Shown in pieces: positions 39,023 to 46,690 of a DNA stretch of 64,000 bases. Below the pieces are notes generated by a model. That model did no database searches and was not told the DNA's origin. It worked only from the letters and a program-made list of their open reading frames with translations. How positions within the stretch are numbered: position 1 is the first letter of the stretch; the number at the start of each line of letters is the position of its first letter. Both the position numbers and the translations under genes were made by a program. Source of the DNA: Oceanithermus profundus DSM 14977 (GTDB taxonomy: Bacteria > Deinococcota > Deinococci > Deinococcales > Marinithermaceae); assembly GCF_000183745.1 (NCBI RefSeq), contig NC_014761.1, positions 1,426,001 through 1,490,000 of the forward strand, in the 5' to 3' direction.

Positions 39023-39667
39023 CTACACGAGCCCGGTTTGCTTGGCGAGCAGCGGGACCAGGTTGGCCTCCGGGAGCGGGCTCAGGTCGAGCAGCTGGCG
39101 GTAGGTGTAGAAGTGGTAGCGGCCGAGGTTCGGGCGGTTCCTCACGAAGTCGCCGGCCTTCTTGGGGCTGGGCACGGCCACCAGGCGGGCCATCATCGTC
39201 GTCTTCAGCTTCTCGCCCCAAACGTAGGTGGCCTGGCGCGCGGGAACGAGGCCCAGGCGCTTGCACCCCTTCGGCAGCGCCTCCACGGCCATCACGTAGA
39301 AGGTGCTGCCGTCGCCGTCGACCAGCCCCTTGGCGTAGGCGTAGTTGAACATGCAGGCCAGCGACTCGAAGTGCAGGGCCTCGCCGTCCTCGAAGACGAT
39401 CTGGGCGTAGGTGCGCTCGAAAAAGCCCTTGGGGAACTTCTTGCCGCGCCAGCCGCCCTCGGGCGTGGCCAGGGGCATGCCGCAAAAGGCGCAGCGCCCC
39501 TCTCGCCAGGGTACTTCCGCCGCCGGGTAGATCTTGCCCGTCCCCGGCTGCGGCGCCCCCATGCCCGGCGCCGGACGGCCGTGGCCCATCGCCAGGACCG
39601 GGCTGAACAGCGCCCCCAGCCCCAGCGCACCCAAACCCTTAATCAGACGACGTCGACTCCTCTTCAT
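39023..39667 (-). CDS. NosL-like protein (copy 2, longer)
   Basis: A 214-residue paralogue with a Tat-like leader (MKRSRRRLIKGLGALG) and the metal motif CAFCGMPLATPEGG followed by FPKGFFERTYAQIVFEDGEALHFES. It is longer than standard NosL and ends with a distinct domain of about 60 residues. ATG 39667 is chosen because AGGTG lies before it and the leader fits; this start overlaps the end of nosF by 29 bases. Likely also a periplasmic copper protein. Confidence 0.75.
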   Translation of the reverse strand: MKRSRRRLIKGLGALGLGALFSPVLAMGHGRPAPGMGAPQPGTGKIYPAAEVPWREGRCAFCGMPLATPEGGWRGKKFPKGFFERTYAQIVFEDGEALHFESLACMFNYAYAKGLVDGDGSTFYVMAVEALPKGCKRLGLVPARQATYVWGEKLKTTMMARLVAVPSPKKAGDFVRNRPNLGRYHFYTYRQLLDLSPLPEANLVPLLAKQTGLV

Positions 39668-40388
39668 AAAGCACCTCCCTAAGCGTGTCCACGGGTTCCC
39701 GCAGCACGCGGGCCCCCGGAAGCACCTCGCTGAGATCGCGGCCGTCTTCGAGGCGGTAGCGGTAGAACGAGTCCACCGGACCGCGGGCGCGCAGCCGGCC
39801 GTGGGCCAGCAGCAGCGCCTCGTCGGCAAGGGCCTCCACCTCTTCGGGCCGATGGGCGCTGACGATCACCGTCCCGCCGTTCGCGCGGTGCTCGTCCACC
39901 CAGCCGCGCAGCCGCGCGAAGCCGCCCGGGTCGAGCGCGCTCGCGGGTTCGTCCAGCAGCCAGACGGGCGGCTCCCCAAGCAGTCCGGCGGCCAGCGCCA
40001 GGCGCTGGCGCATCCCCCCCGAGAGCAGGCCCACCGGCTTCGGCAGCACCGGCTCGAGCCCCATCCGCCGGACCGCCGCCTCCAGCGCCGCCTCCGACGC
40101 TCCGCGCATGCGCCGGGCTGCGCCCAGCACCTCGGCCGCGCGCAGATGCGGAGGCCAGGCGATCTGCTGCGGCACGTAGGCGCGCAGCGCGCTGGCCCGT
40201 GGCGAGCGCGCCGGAAAGCCGTCCAGCGTCACCCGGCCGCAGCTGGGGGCGAGCCGGCCCGCGATCAGGCCCAGCATCGTGCTCTTCCCGGCGCCGTTGG
40301 GCCCGACGAGGGCCAGCGCGCCGGGGCCGATCTCGACCGTGAGCGGCTCCAGGCGGCCGCGTTTGCAGGCTTCTATGAGCGCAACCAT
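39639..40388 (-). CDS. nosF: NosF-like ABC transporter ATPase
   Basis: A 249-residue ABC ATPase with Walker [10 protein letters not shown], signature LLSGGMRQRLALAAGL and Walker B VWLLDEPASALDPGG. It should energise the NosFY complex in N2O reductase maturation. Its ATG lies inside the end of nosD (16-base overlap), so the genes are coupled. The region before Walker A is shorter than in typical NosF. Confidence 0.85.
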   Translation of the reverse strand: MVALIEACKRGRLEPLTVEIGPGALALVGPNGAGKSTMLGLIAGRLAPSCGRVTLDGFPARSPRASALRAYVPQQIAWPPHLRAAEVLGAARRMRGASEAALEAAVRRMGLEPVLPKPVGLLSGGMRQRLALAAGLLGEPPVWLLDEPASALDPGGFARLRGWVDEHRANGGTVIVSAHRPEEVEALADEALLLAHGRLRARGPVDSFYRYRLEDGRDLSEVLPGARVLREPVDTLREVLYEEESTSSD

Positions 40389-41620
40389 AGCCCCCCTCCA
40401 AGACCGGCGAGCGCCAGGATCCAGGCGAAGCCCGCGAAGGGCCGCCCCTCCCGCGCGAGCGGCAGCGGCGCCGCGTCGGCCAGCGTCATGAAGCGCAGCG
40501 CCGGCACCCGCCCCTCGACGCGCTCCCAAAGCAGCATCCCCGGCCCCAGGGCAAAGAGGCTGAGGTCGGGTTGCCGGCTCGTCAGCAGCGCGTAGCTGGA
40601 GCTGGGTACGTAGGGCAGGTCGGCCGCCCCGTCCCCGTCGAGGTCGAGCGGCCGCACGCGATCGTAGCGGTTGCGGCGCATCGCCACCTTGGCTTCGGGA
40701 TCGTCGACGGCTAGGTCGTAGACGTTGCCGCGGAACCGGTTGCCCTCGAAGCGCAGCGCCGAAGCGCCCTTGTCGCGTTCGCGGCGGACCAGCACGCCGA
40801 AGCCGTTGTCGAACAGGTCGTTGGCCCGGAAGACGTCGTCCGGGGAGGAGACCACGAGCATCCCCACGGTGTTCCCGGTGACCCGGTTGCGCTCGAAGCG
40901 GCTTTCGCTCTGCTCCTGCACCAGCAGGCCGAACGCCAGCGGACCCACGTGCCCGGCGAAGACGTTGTCGTGCACCCAGGCCCGGGCCCCGTACATGACC
41001 GCGGATCCGACCCGCCCCTGCTCCACACGGTTGCCGGCGACCTCGACGTCGCGGCTGAACATCAGGTGGAAGCCGTAGCGGCGGCTGCCCCGGGAGACGT
41101 TTTCGAGCGCGCGGCTGCCCGAGGCGTGCTCGAGGTAGATGCCGTCGAGGAACCCCTCGACGCGGTTGCCCTGCACCCGCGCGCCGGGGGTGCGGTAGAG
41201 CGTGATCCCGGGCGCGTCGCCCAGACCCTGCAGCTCGCAGTCCTCGACGCGGACCCGCGGCGAGTCCTCGGCCCGCACGCCCGTGGTCACCCCGACCGCC
41301 TTCAGGCCGCGCACCGTGCAGTCCGGGCAGTCGACGAGCCACACGGCCGCGTCGGGGGCGTAGAAGTCGCTCCCGCGCCCCACGCGGCGCACCTCGAGCC
41401 CCTCCACCGCAATCCCTTCGGCCGCCAACACCAGCGCGCTGCCCGCGCCGCCCCCGTCGAGAACGGCCCCGGGTTCGGCCACCAGGCGGACCCCCGGGAC
41501 GTCGATCGTCCAGGGGCCGGCGTGCACGCCGGGGGCGAGCCTCAGGGTGTCGCCAGGCTGTAGCGGGGGCAGCGGATCTCCGGGCTGGAGCACCAGCGCA
41601 GCTGCAAACAGGAACCACAC
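40373..41620 (-). CDS. nosD: NosD periplasmic beta-helix protein
   Basis: NosD is a periplasmic right-handed beta-helix protein needed to build the copper centres of N2O reductase. The 415-residue product shows many parallel beta-helix turns (for example GITLYRTPGARVQGNRVEGF, GVLVRRERDKGASALRFEG), a short N-terminal hydrophobic signal and a C-terminal membrane segment ending LGGGLWLRS. GTG start; no clear ribosome binding site. No nosZ is found upstream within this window; a response-regulator gene is there instead. Confidence 0.85.
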   Translation of the reverse strand: MWFLFAAALVLQPGDPLPPLQPGDTLRLAPGVHAGPWTIDVPGVRLVAEPGAVLDGGGAGSALVLAAEGIAVEGLEVRRVGRGSDFYAPDAAVWLVDCPDCTVRGLKAVGVTTGVRAEDSPRVRVEDCELQGLGDAPGITLYRTPGARVQGNRVEGFLDGIYLEHASGSRALENVSRGSRRYGFHLMFSRDVEVAGNRVEQGRVGSAVMYGARAWVHDNVFAGHVGPLAFGLLVQEQSESRFERNRVTGNTVGMLVVSSPDDVFRANDLFDNGFGVLVRRERDKGASALRFEGNRFRGNVYDLAVDDPEAKVAMRRNRYDRVRPLDLDGDGAADLPYVPSSSYALLTSRQPDLSLFALGPGMLLWERVEGRVPALRFMTLADAAPLPLAREGRPFAGFAWILALAGLGGGLWLRS

Positions 41621-41678
41621 GCATTACGTTTTACGTGAACCGCGCGTGAGGAAAACGGTACGAAATTTTCTTAGGCTT

Positions 41679-42257
41679 CTAGTCCAGGCCCGCGTGGTAC
41701 AGGGTGGCGAAGCGCAACAGGTCCTGGGCGCTGCGCAGACCCAGCTTGAACATCAGGTGGCGGCGGTGGGTGTAGACGGTCTTTTCCTCGATCCCCAGCT
41801 GCTGGGCCACCTCGGCGTTGGACAGCCCCTGACCGAAGAGCGCCAGCACCTGCCGCTCCGTGGGCGAGAGGCGCTCGAGCCGCGGGTGCGCCCCCGAATC
41901 GGGCGGCGCCTGCAGGTCCGCGAGCGCCGCGGCCAGCACCTCGGGCGGCTCGTTCTTGGAAAGGAAGGCCGCGGCCCCCACCTCGGAGGCGCGGGTGCGG
42001 AAGGCGGGCTCGTCGTACGCCGTAAGGATGATGACGGGCAGGTCGGGGTGGCTGACCCCGATCTCCTCGAGGAAGCGCAGCCCGTGCTGGTCGGGCAGGG
42101 AGAGGTCGAGCAGCACCCGCTCGGCCCAGTCGAGGTGCTGCTTCGCCTCGGTGGCCGTGCCCACGGCACGGACGTCGGCGTCGGGCAGCGCGCCTTCGAT
42201 GATGCGCACGAGCCCTTCGCGCACCATCGCGTGATCTTCTACGACGAGTATCTTCAT
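41679..42257 (-). CDS. LuxR/NarL-type response regulator
   Basis: A 192-residue regulator with a receiver domain (MKILVVEDHAMVREGL, phospho-acceptor Asp in VLLDLSLPDQHG, Lys near AAFLSKNEPPE) and a C-terminal HTH (LSPTERQVLALFGQGLSNAEVAQQ and KTVYTHR). The ATG overlaps the end of the sensor kinase gene. It lies directly upstream of nosD on the same strand, so control of the nos genes is likely but not shown. Confidence 0.9.
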   Translation of the reverse strand: MKILVVEDHAMVREGLVRIIEGALPDADVRAVGTATEAKQHLDWAERVLLDLSLPDQHGLRFLEEIGVSHPDLPVIILTAYDEPAFRTRASEVGAAAFLSKNEPPEVLAAALADLQAPPDSGAHPRLERLSPTERQVLALFGQGLSNAEVAQQLGIEEKTVYTHRRHLMFKLGLRSAQDLLRFATLYHAGLD

Positions 42258-43138
42258 GTCTCCACCGGCCACGAGGCCGCCAGGCGGATGCCGCCGTGGG
42301 GGCTGGGCTCCCACTCGAGGCGCCCCGCGCGCAACCTCATTCTAGCCTCGAGCAACCGTAACCCTTGTCCCGGTTCGATCGCGCCGCCGCGCCCGTCGTC
42401 GTCCACGCTGACCCGCATCTCCCCGTTGCGCTCGATGCGCACCCAGACCTTGCGCGCCCGCCCGTGCCGGCGCGCGTTGGCCAGGGCGTGCTGCACGATG
42501 CGGAAGACCTCGATGGCCTCCTCGGTGCCCAGGTCGACCGAAAGGGCGAGCTCGAGCTCCAGCCCCTGGCGCAGGGCCAGCTGCTCCAGCGCCTCGCGCA
42601 GGTCCAGGTGCTCGAGCTCCGGCGGCGCCAGCCGGCAGATCACCCGCCGCAGGCTCTTCTCGGCGTCGCGCACCAGTCGCTCGGCCTTCTCGGCTTCGCC
42701 GCGCCCCAGCGCCCAGCGGGCCGCGATCAACGTCTGCACCGCGTCGTCGTGCAGCGCCGAGGCCAGCTGGCTGAACTCGAGCTCCTGCAGGCTCAGGTAG
42801 TCGCGGCTGATGCGCAGCAGCTCGTTGATCCGCGCCACGATGCGGTCGGCGTGCTCCTCGCCCACCGGACGCAGCCGCTCGCGGCCGGCGAGCAGGCCTT
42901 CGAGCTCGCGCTCCAGGCGCAGCCAGGGGCCCAGCATGTAGCGCAGCGCCCAGTAGACGGTGATGCCGCTCAGGCTCGCCGCCACGAAGGTGATGCCCGC
43001 GTCCACGAGCAGGTGGTAGCGGTAGTAGAGCGCCGCGAACCCCGGGTTTCCGCGGGCCCAGTAGTGGATGAAGAAGACCGCGAGCGGGCTCAGGTAGGCG
43101 AAGACCGCCGCGAGGATGATGGCCACGCGCAGGCGCAT
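42254..43138 (-). CDS. Membrane sensor histidine kinase (HisKA_3 type)
   Basis: A 294-residue kinase with two membrane helices flanking a short outer segment of about 25 residues, then the dimerisation/phosphorylation motif ALHDDAVQTLIAARWALGRG and a compact ATPase domain (HALANARRHGRA and DDDGRGG). This is the NarX/DesK class. The tiny outer segment leaves little room for a ligand domain, so sensing may be within the membrane. It pairs with the overlapping response regulator. TAACGT lies 6 bases before the ATG. Confidence 0.88.
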   Translation of the reverse strand: MRLRVAIILAAVFAYLSPLAVFFIHYWARGNPGFAALYYRYHLLVDAGITFVAASLSGITVYWALRYMLGPWLRLERELEGLLAGRERLRPVGEEHADRIVARINELLRISRDYLSLQELEFSQLASALHDDAVQTLIAARWALGRGEAEKAERLVRDAEKSLRRVICRLAPPELEHLDLREALEQLALRQGLELELALSVDLGTEEAIEVFRIVQHALANARRHGRARKVWVRIERNGEMRVSVDDDGRGGAIEPGQGLRLLEARMRLRAGRLEWEPSPHGGIRLAASWPVET

Positions 43139-43202
43139 GCCCTTACGTTAACGCAGCCGCCGGTTCCCATGCCCTTAATTTGCAAGCGGGTAAACTACCG
43201 AT
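43139..43202. promoter_or_regulatory. Divergent promoters sensor kinase/ftsX
   Basis: The 64-base gap has minus-strand TAACGT (43145-43150) 6 bases from the kinase ATG and plus-strand TAAACT (43191-43196) 6 bases from the ftsX GTG. Both fit the leaderless pattern. Confidence 0.55.
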
Positions 43203-44069
43203 GTGTACGCCCTCACCCAGGCCTTGCGCGCGTTCCGCCGTCACCCGACCAGCGCCCTTGCGACCCTGACCACGGCCACCGTTTCGTTCTCGCTCCTCTT
43301 CCTGGTGGGGCTTTTGCTTTGGAACCTGGACCGGGTCGTGGGTTCGTTGGAGAGCGAGGTTGAGATCGTCGCCTACCTGAAGGACGGCGCCGACCCCCAG
43401 GCCGTCCTCGCGCAGGTGCGCTCCTGGCCCGAGGTCGAGTCGGTGCAGCTGATCGGCAAGGACGAGGCGCTGGCGCTGCTGCAGCTCGAGTACCCCTACC
43501 TGGCCGAGGCCTCCGACCTGATCGACAACCCCCTCCCTGACACCCTCAAGGTGCGCCTCATCGACCCCACCCTCACCCGCCAGGTGGCGCGCAAACTCGG
43601 CGACCTGCCGCAGATCGGCCCCGGCAACGTCGACTACGGCGGCGAGGTGACGGAGCGCCTGGTGCGCTTCCTCGCCGGGCTGCGCCTGGGGGCCAACGTG
43701 CTGATGCTGCTCCTGATCGTCGACACCTTCTTCAGCGTCATGGGCACGATCCGGCTCTCCATCGAGAACCGCCGCGAGGAGCTGCGGGTGATGCTGATGG
43801 TCGGGGCCACCCGGGGCTTCGTGCAGCGCCCCTTCCTGCTCGAAGGGCTGCTCCTCACCCTCTCCGCGGCGCTCTTCGCGCTGGCGCTGGGCAACCTCGC
43901 CTACCGCTTCGTCGCCGCCACCCTGCAGAACCTGCTGCCCTTCCTGCCCGTCCTCTCCCCCGACGACCTGCTGCGCGCCTCGCTGGGCCTGCTCGCCCTC
44001 TCGGTCTTCCTGGGCTTCTTCGGCGCCTGGCTTTCGGTGCGCACCTACCTGCGGGATACGGAAACATGA
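43203..44069 (+). CDS. ftsX: Cell division protein FtsX
   Basis: FtsX is the membrane subunit of the FtsEX complex that links division to peptidoglycan hydrolase activation. The 288-residue protein has an N-terminal membrane helix, an outer domain (EVEIVAYLKDGADPQ, WPEVESVQLIGKDEAL) and three C-terminal helices with the ENRREELRVMLMVGATRGFVQRPFLLEG region. GTG start. ftsE is not adjacent but lies 2 kb away on the other strand. The following EnvC-like gene overlaps by four bases. Confidence 0.95.
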   Translation: MYALTQALRAFRRHPTSALATLTTATVSFSLLFLVGLLLWNLDRVVGSLESEVEIVAYLKDGADPQAVLAQVRSWPEVESVQLIGKDEALALLQLEYPYLAEASDLIDNPLPDTLKVRLIDPTLTRQVARKLGDLPQIGPGNVDYGGEVTERLVRFLAGLRLGANVLMLLLIVDTFFSVMGTIRLSIENRREELRVMLMVGATRGFVQRPFLLEGLLLTLSAALFALALGNLAYRFVAATLQNLLPFLPVLSPDDLLRASLGLLALSVFLGFFGAWLSVRTYLRDTET

Positions 44070-45268
44070 AGCGCTGGCTGACCCTGCTCCTGGTCCTCGC
44101 GCTGCCCCTGGCCTGGGGGCAGGCCTCGCTCGAGGAGCTGAACGCCGCGTTGCAGCAGGCCGAGCAGCTCCGCCAGCAGCGCATCGAGGCGGCGCGCGCC
44201 GCCGAGGTGCGGCTCAAGCAGCTGGGGGCCGAGGTGCAACGGAAGCGGCGCGAGCTCGAGGCCGTGGCCCGCGACATCACCCGTCTGGAGCGGGAAAAAC
44301 GCCAGATCGAGAAGTCGATCGCCGGCCTCGAGGGCCAGATCGCCGCCACCGAGCAGGAGATCGCGGGGATCGAGGCCAAGCTGGGACGCTTGAAAGGGCG
44401 GATGACGCGGCTGGTGGAAAAGCTCTACCGCGAACGCGCCGGGCGCTACCTGCCGCTGTTGCGCGCCCAGTCGCTCTCGGACCTGCTGATGCGCGCCGGC
44501 TGGGTGCAGTACCTGGGCGCCAGCGACGTGCGCCTCGTCGAGACCTTGAGCGCGCTGGTGCGGGAGCTGCACGCGGCCCGCGAGCGGCTCGTGAACCTGC
44601 TCCAGGAGCTCACCAAGAAGAAGAGCGAACGCGAGGCGCGCATCGCCGCGCTCGAAGCCAAACGCCGCCAGTACCGGGCGGTGCTCGCCGAGCTCGAGCA
44701 GAAACGGGCCGCCGAGGAGGTGCGCATCGTCGAGCTCAACAAGGCGGCCGAGGAGCTCGAGCGCCAGATGCAGGCGCTCGCGGCCCAGCTCGAAGCCGAG
44801 AAGCGCCGCCTGGAAGAGGAGCGCCGCCGCCGGGAGGCCGCAGCGCGCGCCGGGCGCACCGTCGGCCCCAGCTTCGAGATCCCCCGCGAGCTCGTGGGCG
44901 AGCTGCTCTTCCCCATCCCCGGCGGCCGCATCGTGACGCCCTTCGGCAAGGCCGACAACACCTGGCAGGTGATCCAGGCCGACCAGAACTACGCCCCGGT
45001 GCGCGCGGCCGCCGATGGCCAGGTCTTCGCCACCGCTTTCTACGCCAACTACGGCTGGAACGTGCTCATCCTGCACGCCGACAACCTGCTCACCCGCTAC
45101 ACCAACCTCCAGGAGCCGCTCGTGCGCACCGGGGACCGGGTGCTGCAGGGGCAGATCATCGGTTACCTGGGGGGCTCGGCGATCATCCCCCCCAACGAGA
45201 TGTGGTTCAGCGTCATCCTCAGCCAGAAGGGCCGGCTCGTCTCGGTCGACCCGGCCAAGTACTACTGA
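44066..45268 (+). CDS. EnvC-like murein hydrolase activator (degenerate LytM)
   Basis: This 400-residue exported protein has a signal peptide (MKRWLTLLLVLALPLAWG), a long coiled coil of about 230 residues and a C-terminal M23/LytM domain. The active-site histidines are replaced: the first is Gln-like in VIQADQNY, TRYTNL has Asn where His is expected, and EMWFSVIL lacks the HFE His. So it is probably an inactive activator, like EnvC, which FtsEX controls. The overlap with ftsX supports this pairing. Confidence 0.85.
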   Translation: MKRWLTLLLVLALPLAWGQASLEELNAALQQAEQLRQQRIEAARAAEVRLKQLGAEVQRKRRELEAVARDITRLEREKRQIEKSIAGLEGQIAATEQEIAGIEAKLGRLKGRMTRLVEKLYRERAGRYLPLLRAQSLSDLLMRAGWVQYLGASDVRLVETLSALVRELHAARERLVNLLQELTKKKSEREARIAALEAKRRQYRAVLAELEQKRAAEEVRIVELNKAAEELERQMQALAAQLEAEKRRLEEERRRREAAARAGRTVGPSFEIPRELVGELLFPIPGGRIVTPFGKADNTWQVIQADQNYAPVRAAADGQVFATAFYANYGWNVLILHADNLLTRYTNLQEPLVRTGDRVLQGQIIGYLGGSAIIPPNEMWFSVILSQKGRLVSVDPAKYY

Positions 45269-45270
45269 AC

Positions 45271-45293
45271 GCCCGCCGCAGGGCGCGGCGGGC
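45271..45293. terminator. Hairpin between the EnvC-like gene and hpf
   Basis: Arms GCCCGCCGC (45271-45279) and GCGGCGGGC (45285-45293) around AGGGC lie between two convergent genes. No T-run follows on either strand. Confidence 0.6.
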
Positions 45294-45313
45294 GGGAACC
45301 GCGGGCGCGGGGG

Positions 45314-45865
45314 CTAGGCCCCGGGCTCGATCAGGCCGTAGTTGCCGTCGTGGCGGCGGTAGATGACGTTGATCTCGCCGGTATCGGCGTTGCGGAAGAC
45401 GAAGAAGGTGTGCCCCAGGGCCTCCATCTGCAGGGCCGCGTCCTCGGGGGTCATCGGCTTCATCTCGAAGCGCTTGACACGCACGATCTCGGGCTCGAAG
45501 GGCTCCTCTTCCTCCTCGGGCGGCGGGGGCGGGGGGGCGCTCGGTCCGAGGCCGCTGTGGCGCTTGCCCATCAGGCGGCCCTTGAACCGCTTCAGCTGCT
45601 TTTCCAGGACCTCGACCGCGCGGTCGATCGCCGCGTACATGTCGGGGTCCGATTCCTCCACGCGGATGATGCCGCCGGGGACGTTGAGCTGGATCTCGGC
45701 CTTGGCGCGGCGCTCCACGTGCGGGGCGCCCGCGATCGACAGCACCACCTTGGCGTCGACGATGTTGTCGAAGTAGCGGTCCAGCCGTTCGGCCTTCCGC
45801 TCGACGTAGTTTTTGAGGGCTTCGGTGACCTCGACGTTGCGACCCACGAACTTGTAGATGTTCAT
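45314..45865 (-). CDS. hpf: Ribosome hibernation promoting factor, long form
   Basis: The long HPF pairs ribosomes into inactive 100S dimers during stress. The 183-residue product has the N-terminal domain (MNIYKFVGRNVEVTEALKNYV, DMYAAIDRAVEVLEKQLKRFKGR), a Pro/Glu-rich linker and the C-terminal dimerisation domain (KPMTPEDAALQMEALGHTFFVFRN). ATG 45865 is chosen because AAAGGAGGA lies just upstream; an upstream in-frame Met is unlikely. TAGACT upstream is a likely -10 box. Confidence 0.93.
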   Translation of the reverse strand: MNIYKFVGRNVEVTEALKNYVERKAERLDRYFDNIVDAKVVLSIAGAPHVERRAKAEIQLNVPGGIIRVEESDPDMYAAIDRAVEVLEKQLKRFKGRLMGKRHSGLGPSAPPPPPPEEEEEPFEPEIVRVKRFEMKPMTPEDAALQMEALGHTFFVFRNADTGEINVIYRRHDGNYGLIEPGA

Positions 45866-45916
45866 ACGTCCTCCTTTCGGACCGAACTTCACCCTCTCTT
45901 CCAGTCTAGCACCGGC

Positions 45917-46600
45917 CTAGAGGGCGTAGGTGCCGGTTTTCTCGTCGCGTACGAGCTGCCCGGAGCGCAGGACGACGACCCGCTGCGGGTAGGCCTCCAC
46001 CAGTTCGCGCGAGTGGGTGGCGATGATCACCGTGGCCCCGGAGGCGTGGATGGCCTTGAAGATCTCGAGCACCTGCACCGCGTTCTCGGGGTCGAGGTTG
46101 CCCGTCGGCTCGTCGGCGAGCACGATGGGCGGCCGCCCGATGATGGCGCGGGCGATGGCCACCCGCTGGGCCTCCCCCACCGAGAGCTGGTAGGGGTAGG
46201 CGCGGCGCTTGTGGACGATGCCCACGGTGCGCAAGACCCGCACGATGCGCTTCTTCCACTCGCGCGGGTCCACCCCCAGCACCCGCAGGATGAAGGCTAG
46301 GTTCTCCTCGACGGTCAGGTCGGCGAGCAGCCGGTGGTCCTGGAAGACCATGCCGATGTTGCGCCGGTGCAGCGCCACCCGGTTGCCCCGCAGGTTGGCG
46401 AGGTTCTGACCCGCCACGTAGACGGCCCCGGAGGTGGGCTCGAGCCGCTTGAGGGCCAAGCCCAGCAAGGTGCTCTTCCCCGCGCCCGAATGCCCCACCA
46501 GGAAGACGAACTCGCCCTTCTTGACCTCGAGGTTGACGTTGTAGAGCGCCATTGTCTTGGTGCGGGGGTACTCGACCGAGACCCGGTGAAAGTGGATCAT
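45917..46600 (-). CDS. ftsE: Cell division ATPase FtsE
   Basis: FtsE is the ATPase of the FtsEX complex. The 227-residue protein has Walker A GHSGAGKST at residues 36-44, signature LSVGEAQRVAIARA and Walker B IVLADEPTGNLDPENA, with FQDHRLLADLTVEEN typical of FtsE. It lies alone on the minus strand with hpf and ctpA as neighbours, not beside ftsX. ATG 46600 is used because the conserved start MIHFHRVSVEY begins there. Confidence 0.92.
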   Translation of the reverse strand: MIHFHRVSVEYPRTKTMALYNVNLEVKKGEFVFLVGHSGAGKSTLLGLALKRLEPTSGAVYVAGQNLANLRGNRVALHRRNIGMVFQDHRLLADLTVEENLAFILRVLGVDPREWKKRIVRVLRTVGIVHKRRAYPYQLSVGEAQRVAIARAIIGRPPIVLADEPTGNLDPENAVQVLEIFKAIHASGATVIIATHSRELVEAYPQRVVVLRSGQLVRDEKTGTYAL

Positions 46601-46677
46601 TCTGGACCCAAGATACCCCACCCGGATGAGGCTTTGCGCAGGAAGGCCCGGCTACCTTCTTCTCATGCGCTCCGGGG

Positions 46678-46683
46678 TAAAAT
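46678..46683 (+). promoter_or_regulatory. -10 box of ctpA (leaderless type)
   Basis: TAAAAT lies 7 bases before the ATG at 46691. It also overlaps an alternative in-frame ATG (46682), which therefore cannot be on the transcript. Confidence 0.65.
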
Positions 46684-46690
46684 GCGCTCC

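Noticed and set aside
41621-41650. CRP/FNR site before nosD (TTACGT...ACGTGAA)
   Set aside because: The symmetry is partial and does not match a TTGAT-N4-ATCAA pattern; too weak to claim.
37620-43138. Integrative island inserted at tRNA-Val carrying the nos genes
   Set aside because: No integrase and no second copy of the tRNA 3' end near the far border are visible in the window.
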